The notes under the pieces were generated by a model. The model saw only the letters and a program-made list of their open reading frames with translations, did not search any database and was not told the DNA's origin. The position numbers and the translations under genes are program-made. Positions 1 to 8,150 of a DNA stretch of 44,461 bases are shown piece after piece (position 1 is the stretch's first letter; each line of letters begins with the position of its first letter). Source of the DNA: Mycobacterium sp. 852002-51961_SCH5331710 (GTDB lineage Bacteria > Actinomycetota > Actinomycetes > Mycobacteriales > Mycobacteriaceae); NCBI RefSeq assembly GCF_001665535.1, contig NZ_LZSQ01000092.1:1-44461 (forward strand). Reading direction: 5' to 3'.

Positions 1-78
1 CAATCACCACCGCGGCCACACCGCACTCAAAGGTCAACCACCGGCCAGCCGTGTACCTAACCTGTCAGGTCAGAACAG

Positions 79-1254
79 CTAGCTCATCAACATGATGTAC
101 TGCGCGGCCGTCATCTGTTGCGCCGCAAGCAGAGTCGGGGCGCTGGTCTCGATGGTGTAGCGGTCGGCGGTGGCCAGACAGTAGAAGGCTCCGTCATCCG
201 TGCGCAGGCACCGGCTGCCAGGCATGTCCGAGACCGGGTTGGCCGGTTTGGCGGTCGCCGACACCTCGTCGGCGAACTCCTCGACAACGTCGTCGGCCCC
301 CGCGCCGTCCTCGGCCTCGTAAACCGTCGTGCCACCCATCGCGACGAGGTCGACGCCGGTCTCGGAGAAGAGCTTGTCGGACCGGACGGGATCGGACTGG
401 AAATGCAGCGCGCCGCGCCGTTCGTAGGTGCCGCCCTTGGTGAAGGTCGGGTCGCGACCGTCGAGCGGCAGGGTGCGGGCGAGCAGCCCGGTTGGATCGA
501 TCGAGATGTCGGCCAGCTCGTTGGGGGCCGTGGCGCGGAACCTGTCGATCTCCGAGGCCTGCATGTCGATGCTCTTGGTGACCAGCCGGGCGGCGGCGTC
601 CACACCCGCGGTCGCCTGCGCCAGCTGCATCATCACGTAGGGACCGTGCGCGGTGAACGACCGCACCGCGCCGAACTTTCCGATGTTGCGATCGGTTCCG
701 GTGTGGCTGCTGGCGCGCGCCTCGGGATGGCCGGGGAGGTCCATTCTCGGCGAAGGCCCGTCGGGGCCCTGAGGCTGCGCCACCGCGTCGCCCATGTCGT
801 CGGCGGCGGACTTGGCGGCCCGGTCGTCGACGAAGCGCAACACCGCGTTGAGCAAGATCTGCTTGTTCTTCTCGGTGCGCGTGGTGGCGAAACCGGTGAC
901 GAAGTCGTGCCGGGCCGCCGCGGCGGCGACGTTCATCGGTCCGATCGCCGCCAGCGCCTCGGCACGGGGCAGCACCATGGCTCCGAGTCCGAACCAGTCC
1001 TTGATCGCCGGGTCGACCTCCCATGGTCCGATGACGTGGTTGGCCAGCCGCTGCCCTTCGAGCACCACGCCGAGCATCGGGTCACCGGCGACGCCCAGCG
1101 GATCGCGCGGCGCCGTCGGGAACCGGCCCGGGTCCAACTGGTCGAAGTCGAGCGCGGGACCCGACGCTCGTACGGCCGATCCCTCGACGGTCGATGTGCA
1201 CGCCGTCGCGAGCAGCGCGACGACAGAGATGAGCGCAAGGATCGCGTTCCGCAT
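79..1254 (-). CDS. Mycobacterial lipoprotein, DUF7373-like
   Basis: The 391-residue product starts with a lipoprotein signal peptide: a short charged start, a hydrophobic stretch (residues 4-16) and a lipobox ending at Cys19 (LATAC). It should therefore be exported, lipidated and anchored outside the cytoplasmic membrane. The mature part resembles the large mycobacterial lipoproteins now grouped as DUF7373 (a TSTVEG-type motif just after the Cys, then a region rich in short acidic helices); the family assignment is from memory and moderately sure. No catalytic motif is visible. Two Cys residues near the C-terminus (CLRTDDGAFYC) may form a disulfide. It is transcribed towards the left edge and is divergent from the hydrolase gene at 1677. 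Function unknown. Confidence 0.8.
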   Translation of the reverse strand: MRNAILALISVVALLATACTSTVEGSAVRASGPALDFDQLDPGRFPTAPRDPLGVAGDPMLGVVLEGQRLANHVIGPWEVDPAIKDWFGLGAMVLPRAEALAAIGPMNVAAAAARHDFVTGFATTRTEKNKQILLNAVLRFVDDRAAKSAADDMGDAVAQPQGPDGPSPRMDLPGHPEARASSHTGTDRNIGKFGAVRSFTAHGPYVMMQLAQATAGVDAAARLVTKSIDMQASEIDRFRATAPNELADISIDPTGLLARTLPLDGRDPTFTKGGTYERRGALHFQSDPVRSDKLFSETGVDLVAMGGTTVYEAEDGAGADDVVEEFADEVSATAKPANPVSDMPGSRCLRTDDGAFYCLATADRYTIETSAPTLLAAQQMTAAQYIMLMS

Positions 1255-1510
1255 AGCGGCAAAATTACCCGCGCCGAGAGGGCGGAAGTTTCAGGCGTGC
1301 CGACGCCGCGAGCGGACTTCATAGAAATGAGACGAGCCGCTCTGGCGTCTTAGCCGGTCCCTAACGGGCGGCGCCCGATATCGAGGGACTCGGGCGCTCG
1401 CCGTGTTTGGTAGGTCTTCTCGATTCGGTAACTTGTGAGGTTGACGAGCTGGGTGATGTGGGACCACAGGTTAGCTGGGCCTCGTCGGCGGCACCAGGCG
1501 TTACACAGCT

Positions 1511-1548
1511 GATTACCTGCGTAAGGCGGGATCACCGTCACGGTAATC
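1511..1548. repeat. Inverted repeat GATTACC/GGTAATC
   Basis: GATTACC (1511-1517) is repeated inverted as GGTAATC (1542-1548) with a 24-nt spacer. It lies about 40 bp upstream of the small ORF and 130 bp upstream of the hydrolase gene. It could be an operator for a dimeric regulator or chance; nothing else supports it. Confidence 0.3.
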
Positions 1549-1586
1549 TGGCTTGACTGTTGTTGCTCGGCGCGTGAGGAGGGTCT

Positions 1587-1664
1587 GTGCCGACGGACGC
1601 ACAAAACGCGGAGAGCCTCACGGCGGCGGGCGATCATATGACCGAGGTCGACCTTGGGCTCTAG
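1587..1664 (+). CDS. Possible 25-residue leader ORF before hydrolase gene
   Basis: A GTG at 1587 is preceded by GAGGAGGG at 1576-1583, a very good ribosome binding site, and opens a 25-codon frame ending at TAG 1662-1664, 12 bp before the hydrolase ATG. An in-frame TGA at 1575-1577 rules out a longer version. In M. tuberculosis the homologous DUF1023 gene (Rv2797c) is preceded by a small separate gene, so this may be a vestige, a leader peptide coupled to the downstream gene, or chance. No family is recognised. Confidence 0.3.
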   Translation: MPTDAQNAESLTAAGDHMTEVDLGL

Positions 1665-1676
1665 CGGTCGGCTGCC

Positions 1677-3335
1677 ATGACGGTCTCGGTTGCCGATGTC
1701 GATCGCTGGGACGCAGGAGACGTCCGGGAAGTGTTCCACGCTGCGCGGAGCCGGGCAGAGGCCACCTTCGAGGCGCGCGACGGCATCAGCACTCTGCCGG
1801 CCTTCGGAACGTGGGGCGGTGACGCCGCTGAAGCGGCGAAAAACGCGAACGAGCAACTGCGTAAAGACCTCGACGCCCACGGTAACGAAGCATTAGCTGT
1901 CGCACGGGCGGCCGACCAGGCAGCCGGTGGCGTCGAGTCGGTCAAGAATCGGTTGGCCAACGTGCGCGCTGAAGCCTCGCGGCTCGGCATGGAGATCGAC
2001 CCGGTCACGAGCACGGTTGTGCCGGGGCCGAACGCCGGCGACAACCCGATGGAGATCTTGCTCAAGACCGAACAGCTCCAGGCTGAGCTGGCGTCGATTC
2101 TGGCGGATGCACAGCAGGTCGATGAGGAACTCGCCCGCGCGATCAACATGGCCACCGGCGCCGAGCCGATTCCACAGGACGCCGGGCCGCCCGTAGGGCC
2201 GGCCGGTCTCACACCTACACAGATCGCCAGTGACGCCAACGAGCGGCGCCTGACCGAGGAACGGGTGAGCACACAAGCCAAGGTCGATGAATTGCAAAAC
2301 CGCTACGACCAGCTGGCCGCCCAGGCTTACACGAACGGCGATCACAGCCCTGCCGCGATGCGTGAGCTGGAAAATTTGGGGAAGGAGCTCACGGACGCCA
2401 AAAGGTACCTCGGTGACCTGAACGCGGTGCACGACGCTCTCGGTAAGGCTCCGGAAACTTACTTGACGATGTTCGATCCGCGCACGGGCACGGGCAAGCC
2501 GGTTCTGGCCGCGGTTGCGGTCGGTAACCCGGACACCGCCAAGAACGTGTCGGTGTCGGTGCCCGGCGTAGGCACGACACCCGGCAGCTTGCCTGACATG
2601 GTCACGGAGGCAAGCAATCTGCGTGATACCGCCCAGCGCCAGCTTGACCGGGTGGGTATGCCGGGTTCGGTCGCGGCAATCGCGTGGCTTGGGTACGACG
2701 CTCCGCCCAATCCCATCGACACCAAAAGCCCCGCGGACCTGTGGACCACGATGACCGATGATCAGGCCCATGCCGGTGCGGGCGCACTGTCCTCGTACCT
2801 ACAGGAGGTACGGGCCGATAATCCGGATGCACATGTGACGCTGCTTGGCCACTCCTACGGCTCGCTCACGTCGTCGCTGGCCCTGCAGGACCTGCACGCG
2901 CAGGGCGTGCATCCGGTGAACGACGTGGTCTTCTACGGCTCGCCCGGTTTGGGGCTCACCAATCCGGAGCAGCTCGGACTTGGCGCCGACAACGCATACG
3001 TGATGCGAGCGCCAGATGATCCGATCACCACTTTCGTCGCGCCGACGGCTCCGCTGCACGGGTGGGGTGCCGACCCCTATGCCGGTATTTTGCCCGAGCT
3101 GTCGTCACAGGCGGGTTTCGATGCCGGCAACACCTTCCGCGAAGGCGTCCATAGCCACTCCGACTACCCGCGCGCGGACAACGACGGCAACCTGCGCATG
3201 TCCGGCTACAACCTGGCGGCCGTCGTGGCCGGACTACCGGATAACCAGCTAGTGTTCGCGCCACCACCGCCCGCGGTTCCTCTCATCCCGCAGGATGGCC
3301 AGATACCGCTGCCGCGAGCGATACCGGGAGGCTGA
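1677..3335 (+). CDS. DUF1023-type alpha/beta hydrolase with WXG-like helical N-terminus
   Basis: A 552-residue protein. The first about 250 residues are Ala/Glu/Arg-rich and helical (coiled-coil-like), as in WXG100-related actinobacterial proteins. The C-terminal half has an alpha/beta hydrolase fold with the nucleophile elbow GHSYGS (Ser393), an acidic loop APDDPIT and a late His pair (H492, H494) that could complete the triad. This architecture matches Rv2797c of M. tuberculosis (recognised from memory). No signal peptide is visible; related helical-hairpin proteins use ESX secretion, so export by that route is conceivable but not shown. The next gene, a small lipoprotein, starts 2 bp after the stop, so they form one transcription unit, like Rv2797c-Rv2796c(lppV). 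Substrate unknown. The start at 1677 is taken as the first ATG after the small ORF; no strong Shine-Dalgarno precedes it. Confidence 0.82.
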   Translation: MTVSVADVDRWDAGDVREVFHAARSRAEATFEARDGISTLPAFGTWGGDAAEAAKNANEQLRKDLDAHGNEALAVARAADQAAGGVESVKNRLANVRAEASRLGMEIDPVTSTVVPGPNAGDNPMEILLKTEQLQAELASILADAQQVDEELARAINMATGAEPIPQDAGPPVGPAGLTPTQIASDANERRLTEERVSTQAKVDELQNRYDQLAAQAYTNGDHSPAAMRELENLGKELTDAKRYLGDLNAVHDALGKAPETYLTMFDPRTGTGKPVLAAVAVGNPDTAKNVSVSVPGVGTTPGSLPDMVTEASNLRDTAQRQLDRVGMPGSVAAIAWLGYDAPPNPIDTKSPADLWTTMTDDQAHAGAGALSSYLQEVRADNPDAHVTLLGHSYGSLTSSLALQDLHAQGVHPVNDVVFYGSPGLGLTNPEQLGLGADNAYVMRAPDDPITTFVAPTAPLHGWGADPYAGILPELSSQAGFDAGNTFREGVHSHSDYPRADNDGNLRMSGYNLAAVVAGLPDNQLVFAPPPPAVPLIPQDGQIPLPRAIPGG

Positions 3336-3337
3336 AC

Positions 3338-3901
3338 GTGGCGACACACGTCGTGAGGATCATCGCGCTGACCCTTCTCGGGCTACTCATCGTGACCGGC
3401 TGCAGCAGCGGGTCAGAACCCGGCCAAGAGGATGACGGTATGAGCACGTCGACGGGCGATCCCGAAGCCACGCTTCGTTCGAGGCCACCATTTGAAGCGG
3501 CACAAGAGGAGTACCGAAATGAGTTGCGGGATATGGCTGATCGGGTCGCCGCGCTCGTGCCGGGCCTGACATGGCAGATCAAGGAAGACAGCTGGCGCGG
3601 CTGCGGTGGCGCGTACGCCAGGACGTCCGGCGTTCAGGCCTATGTGTACATCGTGTTTGCCGGGCCGGTACCGGATGACAAGTGGGCGGCCGCCTTGGCG
3701 GTCGTCAAAGACGGTGCTGCGCGCCTCGGCGCATCGAACATGACCACACTCGTCGACAATCCGGGCGACCGTGACGTCATGTTCGGCGGCGCCGACGGCA
3801 TAGAGATCGAGTTCGGCACCAAAACGAACACGATCTTGTCCGCGAAATCAGACTGCCGCTTACGGCAGGCCGATCTTCCCGCGCCCGCAACCGGCGCGTA
3901 G
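3338..3901 (+). CDS. LppA/LppV-family lipoprotein
   Basis: 187 residues from a GTG at 3338, with GGGAGG at 3327-3332 as ribosome binding site overlapping the end of the hydrolase gene. A hydrophobic signal runs to the lipobox VTGC (Cys22), so it should be a membrane-anchored lipoprotein. The mature domain contains a W-x-x-C-GG segment (WRGCGG) and a late Cys (SDCRLRQ) and resembles the LppA family (LppA, LppB, LppV of M. tuberculosis). The tight coupling to the DUF1023 hydrolase gene mirrors Rv2797c-Rv2796c, suggesting that the pair act together at the envelope. Molecular function is unknown. Confidence 0.8.
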   Translation: MATHVVRIIALTLLGLLIVTGCSSGSEPGQEDDGMSTSTGDPEATLRSRPPFEAAQEEYRNELRDMADRVAALVPGLTWQIKEDSWRGCGGAYARTSGVQAYVYIVFAGPVPDDKWAAALAVVKDGAARLGASNMTTLVDNPGDRDVMFGGADGIEIEFGTKTNTILSAKSDCRLRQADLPAPATGA

Positions 3902-4056
3902 CCGACCCAGCCGCTTCAGCCGCCTGCGGACCCGAGTCGTCGCGAAGACACGGGCAGGCTCCCATGACGCCCATCCCGAGGCGGACAATCGAGGGGTATC
4001 TGCGAACACCGCTCCGCACTCCAGGCGACATCCCGTCAAGCTGGATCAAACGCGTT

Positions 4057-4094
4057 GAAAATACAAAAGCCACGAACCTTTTCTGGTTCGTGGC
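4057..4094 (-). terminator. Rho-independent terminator of tRNA-Leu
   Basis: GCCACGAACC (4069-4078) pairs perfectly with GGTTCGTGGC (4085-4094) around a 6-nt loop. On the minus strand the hairpin is followed by a T-rich run (TTTTGTATTTTC), about 33 nt after the tRNA-Leu 3' end. This is one of the few canonical U-tailed terminators in the window. Confidence 0.85.
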
Positions 4095-4126
4095 CTCTGT
4101 GTTCGCAGTTCGTAGACCGCTCCTTG

Positions 4127-4209
4127 TGGGCGAAGGGGGACTTGAACCCCCACGTCCCGAAGGACACTGGCACCTGAAGCCAGCGCGTCTGCCATTCCGC
4201 CACTCGCCC
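4127..4209 (-). tRNA. leuT: tRNA-Leu (anticodon CAG)
   Basis: The minus strand folds as a class II tRNA: acceptor GGGCGAG paired with TTCGCCC (one G-U), discriminator A, D-arm region GGCGGAATGGCAGACGC, anticodon loop CTTCAGGTG with anticodon CAG, a long variable arm (GTGTCCTTCGGGACGT) and the T-loop GTTCAAGTC. The 3' CCA is not encoded. In M. tuberculosis a tRNA-Leu also lies next to fhaA. A terminator follows at 4057-4094. Confidence 0.95.
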
Positions 4210-4384
4210 CAACAACCGGGGGAGCCTATCACGCACGACGCCCCGCTCCCCAACCGTACCGGCCGCCCCGCGCGACTACCGCCACCACGTTCGGCTGATC
4301 GTGATCCGCGGCGCTGAACTGCGGCGATCCGATTCTCAGAGTTCTGTTGGTCCCGCAGCGCAGCGCTTGGCCGATACCATGCAC

Positions 4385-4477
4385 ATGAGCATTGTGGCCA
4401 GGCGACACGCAGGCACGGCGGCTATGAGCAGGGCCGACGGACGACGACGAGTGAGGCGGGCGGTGACATGGGTCTAG
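4385..4477 (+). CDS. Possible leaderless 30-residue ORF overlapping fhaA start
   Basis: TACCAT at 4375-4380 fits the mycobacterial -10 pattern TANNNT and would place transcription start at about 4386, on the ATG at 4385. That ATG opens a 30-codon frame that ends at TAG 4475-4477, overlapping the first codons of fhaA in another frame. Leaderless short ORFs of this kind are common in mycobacteria. No good -35 is seen, and the peptide (very Arg-rich) resembles no family I know. Confidence 0.25.
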   Translation: MSIVARRHAGTAAMSRADGRRRVRRAVTWV

Positions 4478-5964
4478 TCGACCGCATCGAGCGCAAGCTC
4501 GAGTCGACGGTCGGTGACGCCTTCGCCCGCGTGTTCGGCGGGTCGATCGTCCCGCAAGAGGTCGAGGCGATGCTCCGCCGGGAGGCCGACACCGGTGCGC
4601 GCGAAGTGCTCGGCGGTCAGGTTTTGGCACCAAACGACTACGTCATTACCCTCAGTGTGCCTGACTATCAGAAGGTGAGCGCCGACCCAGACCTCACGTC
4701 AGCGACTTTTGCCAAGCACTTGGAGGGATACATCCGTGAGCAGGGGTGGCAAACGTATGGTGATGTGGTCGTCAGATTCGAACAATCACCCACCCTGCAC
4801 ACCGGACAGTTTCGCGCGCGTGGAGCGGTCAATCCCGACTCGACCACTGGCGAACCCGCCCCACCACCTCATGTACGTGCGTCCAGCGCAGAATCAGGAG
4901 TACCACCGATGAGCGACAACCCGACCTACCGCGGCGGCCAGGGGCCGGGGAGGCCCGCCGACGAGTACTACGACCGTCCCCAAGACCGTCCCCAAGACCG
5001 TCCCCAGGACGACCGCTACGGCCGCCCGGACGACCGCGGCCAGTACCCCCAGCACGAGCAGGGCGGCTACCCCCCGCAGGGCGATCCGTACGCCCCGCGC
5101 CAGGGGGGCTACCCCGAGCAGGGCGGCTATCCCGACCAGGGTGGCTACCCGGATCAGGGCGGATATCCGGATCAGGGCGGCTACCCCGACCAGGGTTATC
5201 CACCGCCGTCCTACGAGCAGCGCCCCCCGGCCGGATACGGCCCACCGCCGCAGCAAGGTGGCTACCCCGACCAGGGCTACCGCCAAGCCCCGGGTGGCTA
5301 CGGTCCCCCGCCGGGCGGTCAGCCCGGCTACGGCGGCGCGCCCGCGGGTGATTACGACTACGGCCGTGCCCCGGCCCCCGGCCGGCACGAGGAGGGCGGC
5401 TATGGGCGTCCCGAGGGCCGTCCCGAGCCCCGGCCCGCCTACCCCGATCAGGGCGGCTACCCCGACCAGGGTGGCTACCCGGACCAGGGCGGCTACGGCG
5501 GCCAGCCCTACGGCCGACAGGACCAGGGCTACGGCGCCCCGCCGGAGTACGGCCGGTACGGCGATGCGCCCGGCGGATACGCCGAGCCGGGCTACGCCGA
5601 GCCCGCAGGCGGCGGCTACGACTACGGACAGCCGGCCGGGTACGGCGGTTACGGCCAGGGCGACTACGCCGCCGGCGGTGCGACCGTCACGCTCCAGCTC
5701 GACGACGGCAGCGGCCGGACCTACCAGTTGCGTGAGGGCACCAACGTCATCGGCCGCGGCCAGGACGCGCAGTTCCGGCTGCCCGACACCGGGGTCTCGC
5801 GCCGTCATCTGGAGATCCGCTGGGACGGTCAGGTCGCGCTACTGTCCGACCTGAACTCCACCAACGGGACCACGGTGAACAACGCGCCGGTCCAGGAGTG
5901 GCAACTCGCGGACGGCGACGTGATCCGGTTGGGCCACTCCGAGATCATCGTCCGAGTGCACTGA
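4468..5964 (+). CDS. fhaA: FHA-domain scaffold protein FhaA
   Basis: 498 residues. The N-terminus (about 1-115) is the DUF3662 domain characteristic of FhaA (Rv0020c). Residues about 150-400 are low complexity, Gly/Tyr/Pro/Gln-rich, with many GGYPDQ repeats. The C-terminus (about 405-498) is an FHA domain with the GRG, SRRH and STNGT motifs that bind phosphothreonine. Known in mycobacteria: FhaA is a PknB substrate and binds the phosphorylated pseudokinase part of MurJ (encoded at the right end of this window) and phospho-CwlM, restraining peptidoglycan precursor export. Start ATG 4468 is preceded by GAGGCGGGCGG. The gene opens the plus-strand signalling cluster, 129 bp before fhaB, and is therefore perhaps transcribed both alone and with it. 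Confidence 0.96.
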   Translation: MGLVDRIERKLESTVGDAFARVFGGSIVPQEVEAMLRREADTGAREVLGGQVLAPNDYVITLSVPDYQKVSADPDLTSATFAKHLEGYIREQGWQTYGDVVVRFEQSPTLHTGQFRARGAVNPDSTTGEPAPPPHVRASSAESGVPPMSDNPTYRGGQGPGRPADEYYDRPQDRPQDRPQDDRYGRPDDRGQYPQHEQGGYPPQGDPYAPRQGGYPEQGGYPDQGGYPDQGGYPDQGGYPDQGYPPPSYEQRPPAGYGPPPQQGGYPDQGYRQAPGGYGPPPGGQPGYGGAPAGDYDYGRAPAPGRHEEGGYGRPEGRPEPRPAYPDQGGYPDQGGYPDQGGYGGQPYGRQDQGYGAPPEYGRYGDAPGGYAEPGYAEPAGGGYDYGQPAGYGGYGQGDYAAGGATVTLQLDDGSGRTYQLREGTNVIGRGQDAQFRLPDTGVSRRHLEIRWDGQVALLSDLNSTNGTTVNNAPVQEWQLADGDVIRLGHSEIIVRVH

Positions 5965-6093
5965 GCGTCGGCCGGGGGCGGAGAAGCTGGTCGCTTCCCC
6001 CTCATGTCGGTAACCGTCCAAGTATCGTGACGGTGCCGAGGCTGGCTGCGTTGCCGAGGTGACTGAACGGGATGGAGACGGAGAGGACGTCAG

Positions 6094-6561
6094 ATGCAGG
6101 GGTTGGTACTGCAGCTGACGCGCGTCGGATTCCTGTTGCTGCTATGGCTGTTCATCTGGTCGGTGTTGAGGATTCTGCGCACGGATCTCTACGCCCCGAC
6201 CGGTTCGGTCATGGTCCGTCGCGGGCTGCCGTTGCGCGCCTCGCTGCTCCCCAGCCGAGCCCGACGTAATGTGCCACGACATCTGGTGGTCACGGAGGGC
6301 GCGCTCGCGGGAACCCGCATCACACTGGGCACTGCGCCGGTGTTGATCGGCCGCGCCGACGACTCGACCTTGGTGCTCACCGATGACTACGCCTCGACGC
6401 GCCACGCGCGGCTGTCGCCGCGAGGTTCGGAGTGGTACGTCGAAGACCTAGGATCGACCAACGGCACATACCTCGACAGGGCGAAGGTGACGACGGCGGT
6501 ACGCGTTCCGATGGGCACGCCGGTTCGGATCGGCAAGACGGTAATCGAGCTGCGCCCGTGA
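6094..6561 (+). CDS. fhaB: FHA-domain membrane protein FhaB/FipA
   Basis: 155 residues: one N-terminal transmembrane segment (about 8-27) followed by a cytoplasmic FHA domain (about 65-155) with GRAD, STRHARL and STNGTYL phosphothreonine-binding motifs. It matches Rv0019c (FhaB/FipA), known as a substrate of the PknA/PknB kinases that interacts with FtsZ and FtsQ during division. The start ATG follows GAGAGGA. The stop TGA overlaps the GTG start of pstP (GTGA), so the two are translationally coupled. Confidence 0.95.
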   Translation: MQGLVLQLTRVGFLLLLWLFIWSVLRILRTDLYAPTGSVMVRRGLPLRASLLPSRARRNVPRHLVVTEGALAGTRITLGTAPVLIGRADDSTLVLTDDYASTRHARLSPRGSEWYVEDLGSTNGTYLDRAKVTTAVRVPMGTPVRIGKTVIELRP

Positions 6562-8150
6562 CACTGGTGCTTCGATACGCCGCGCGCAGCGACCGCGGCC
6601 TGGTCCGGGCGAACAACGAGGACTCGGTGTACGCCGGTGCCCGGCTGCTCGCGCTCGCCGACGGCATGGGCGGCCACGCCGCGGGCGAGGTCGCCTCGCA
6701 GTTGGTGATCGCCGCGCTGGCGCACCTCGACGACGACGAACCCGGCGGAGATCTGCTCAGCAAGCTCGACGCGGCGGTGCGCGAGGGCAACTCCGCGATC
6801 GCCGCGCATGTGGAGGCCGACCCCGAGCTCGAGGGCATGGGCACCACGTTGACCGCAATCCTGTTCGCGGGCAACCGTCTTGGCCTGGTGCACATCGGCG
6901 ACTCGCGGGGTTATCTGCTGCGCGACGGTGAGCTGACCCAGATCACCAAGGACGACACCTTCGTTCAGACGCTCGTCGACGAGGGCCGCATCACCGCCGA
7001 GGAGGCCCACAGCCACCCGCAACGGTCGTTGATCATGCGCGCGCTGACCGGCCACGAGGTCGAGCCCACGCTGATCATGCGCGAGGCCCGCGCCGGCGAC
7101 CGGTACCTGCTGTGCTCCGACGGCCTGTCCGATCCGGTCAGCCACGACACCATCCTCGAAGCGCTGCAGATCCCCGACGTCGCCGAAAGTGCCGACCGGC
7201 TCATCGAATTGGCCCTGCGCGGCGGCGGACCCGACAACGTCACCGTCGTGGTGGCCGATGTCGTCGACAACAGCACCTACGACTACGGACAGACCCAGCC
7301 GATCATCGCTGGAGCGGTATCGGGTGATGACGATCAGCCGCCGCCCAACACCGCGGCCGGTCGCGCGTCGGCGTTCAACCCGCGTCGCAACGAGACCAAG
7401 CGCGCGCTACCGGAACCGGAGGAACCGCCGCGACCGCCCAAGTCGCGGCGGCGAATGTTCATCGCCGCCGCCCTTGTGGTCCTGGTCATCCTGGCCGGGC
7501 TGGCCGTCGGCCGCGAGATCGTCCGAAGCAACTTCTACGTCGCCGCCCACGACGGCGTCGTCTCGATCATGCGGGGTGTGCCGGGATCGGTGCTCGGATA
7601 CCCGCTGCAGGAGCCGTACCGGCAGGGCTGCCTGACCGAGCGCAACGGCCTGACCCTCATCAATCCCGGCCAGAAACCGCGCGACTGCCAACTGCTCAAG
7701 GTCGGCGACCTCAAGCCCTCCGAGCAGCGTCAGGTCATCGCGGGGTTGCCGACGGGATCGGAGGATCAGGCGATCACCCAGATCAACCAGCTGGCGCGCG
7801 ACTCGCTGCTGCCGATCTGCGCACCGCCGCCGCCTCCGCCGCCGCGCACCAGCGCGGTGCCGCACAGCCCGGCGCCGTCGAATTCGCCTGGCGTACCGAA
7901 TAATCCGCCGCCCCGCGGCGAGGACGAAACCCCGGCACCGGAGACCCCGCGGACCGTGACAACGCCTCCCCCGTCACCCGCGCCCAAGCCGCCGTCGCCC
8001 GGACCGGAATCTCCGCGGGCCGAACCGGGCACGCCGCCACCGCCCGAGGGTCCGGAGTCGCCGACGCCCAAACCGCCGCCGTCCCCGACCGTCACCGCGC
8101 TGCCTCCGCCGCCGCCCGAGCCGGGGACCACGTGCCGGGAAGTGTCATGA
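6558..8150 (+). CDS. pstP: Serine/threonine protein phosphatase PstP (PP2C)
   Basis: 530 residues from GTG 6558, which overlaps the fhaB stop; homologues begin with the same VTLVLRYAARSDRG segment. A PPM/PP2C catalytic domain occupies about 5-235, with the metal-binding motifs RANNEDS, ADGMGG, GDSRGYL, CSDGL and GGPDNVT. A juxtamembrane region and one transmembrane helix (about 299-320) follow, then an extracellular part ending in a long Pro-rich tail. Known role: it dephosphorylates PknA, PknB and their substrates, opposing the kinases encoded 3 kb downstream. It is slightly longer than the about 514-residue M. tuberculosis protein because of the Pro-rich tail. The stop overlaps the rodA ATG (ATGA). 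Confidence 0.97.
   Translation: MTLVLRYAARSDRGLVRANNEDSVYAGARLLALADGMGGHAAGEVASQLVIAALAHLDDDEPGGDLLSKLDAAVREGNSAIAAHVEADPELEGMGTTLTAILFAGNRLGLVHIGDSRGYLLRDGELTQITKDDTFVQTLVDEGRITAEEAHSHPQRSLIMRALTGHEVEPTLIMREARAGDRYLLCSDGLSDPVSHDTILEALQIPDVAESADRLIELALRGGGPDNVTVVVADVVDNSTYDYGQTQPIIAGAVSGDDDQPPPNTAAGRASAFNPRRNETKRALPEPEEPPRPPKSRRRMFIAAALVVLVILAGLAVGREIVRSNFYVAAHDGVVSIMRGVPGSVLGYPLQEPYRQGCLTERNGLTLINPGQKPRDCQLLKVGDLKPSEQRQVIAGLPTGSEDQAITQINQLARDSLLPICAPPPPPPPRTSAVPHSPAPSNSPGVPNNPPPRGEDETPAPETPRTVTTPPPSPAPKPPSPGPESPRAEPGTPPPPEGPESPTPKPPPSPTVTALPPPPPEPGTTCREVS

Larger units (their letters stand above)
1255..1676. other. Divergent intergenic region, 422 bp
   Basis: This gap separates the lipoprotein gene (minus) from the DUF1023 hydrolase gene (plus), so it must hold promoters for both. 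It contains a 7-bp inverted repeat at 1511-1548 and a small ORF at 1587-1664. Positions about 1380-1515 are visibly less GC-rich than the surroundings. The minus frame there stays open to a stop at 1350 and looks like the tail of a decayed protein, but I do not recognise the family. Confidence 0.5.

Noticed and set aside
118..1353. 411-codon open frame antisense to the left lipoprotein
   Set aside because: The minus strand has a lipobox-bearing lipoprotein; the plus frame is Arg/Gly/Val-rich noise.
5050..5520. Short-period repeats that might be a CRISPR array
   Set aside because: They are in-frame GGYPDQ-coding repeats within fhaA, without unique spacers.
5974..6001. Hairpin-like GGGGG...GAAGC/GCTTC...CCCC after fhaA
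   Set aside because: Stem is interrupted by a bulge and has no U-tract; not called a terminator.
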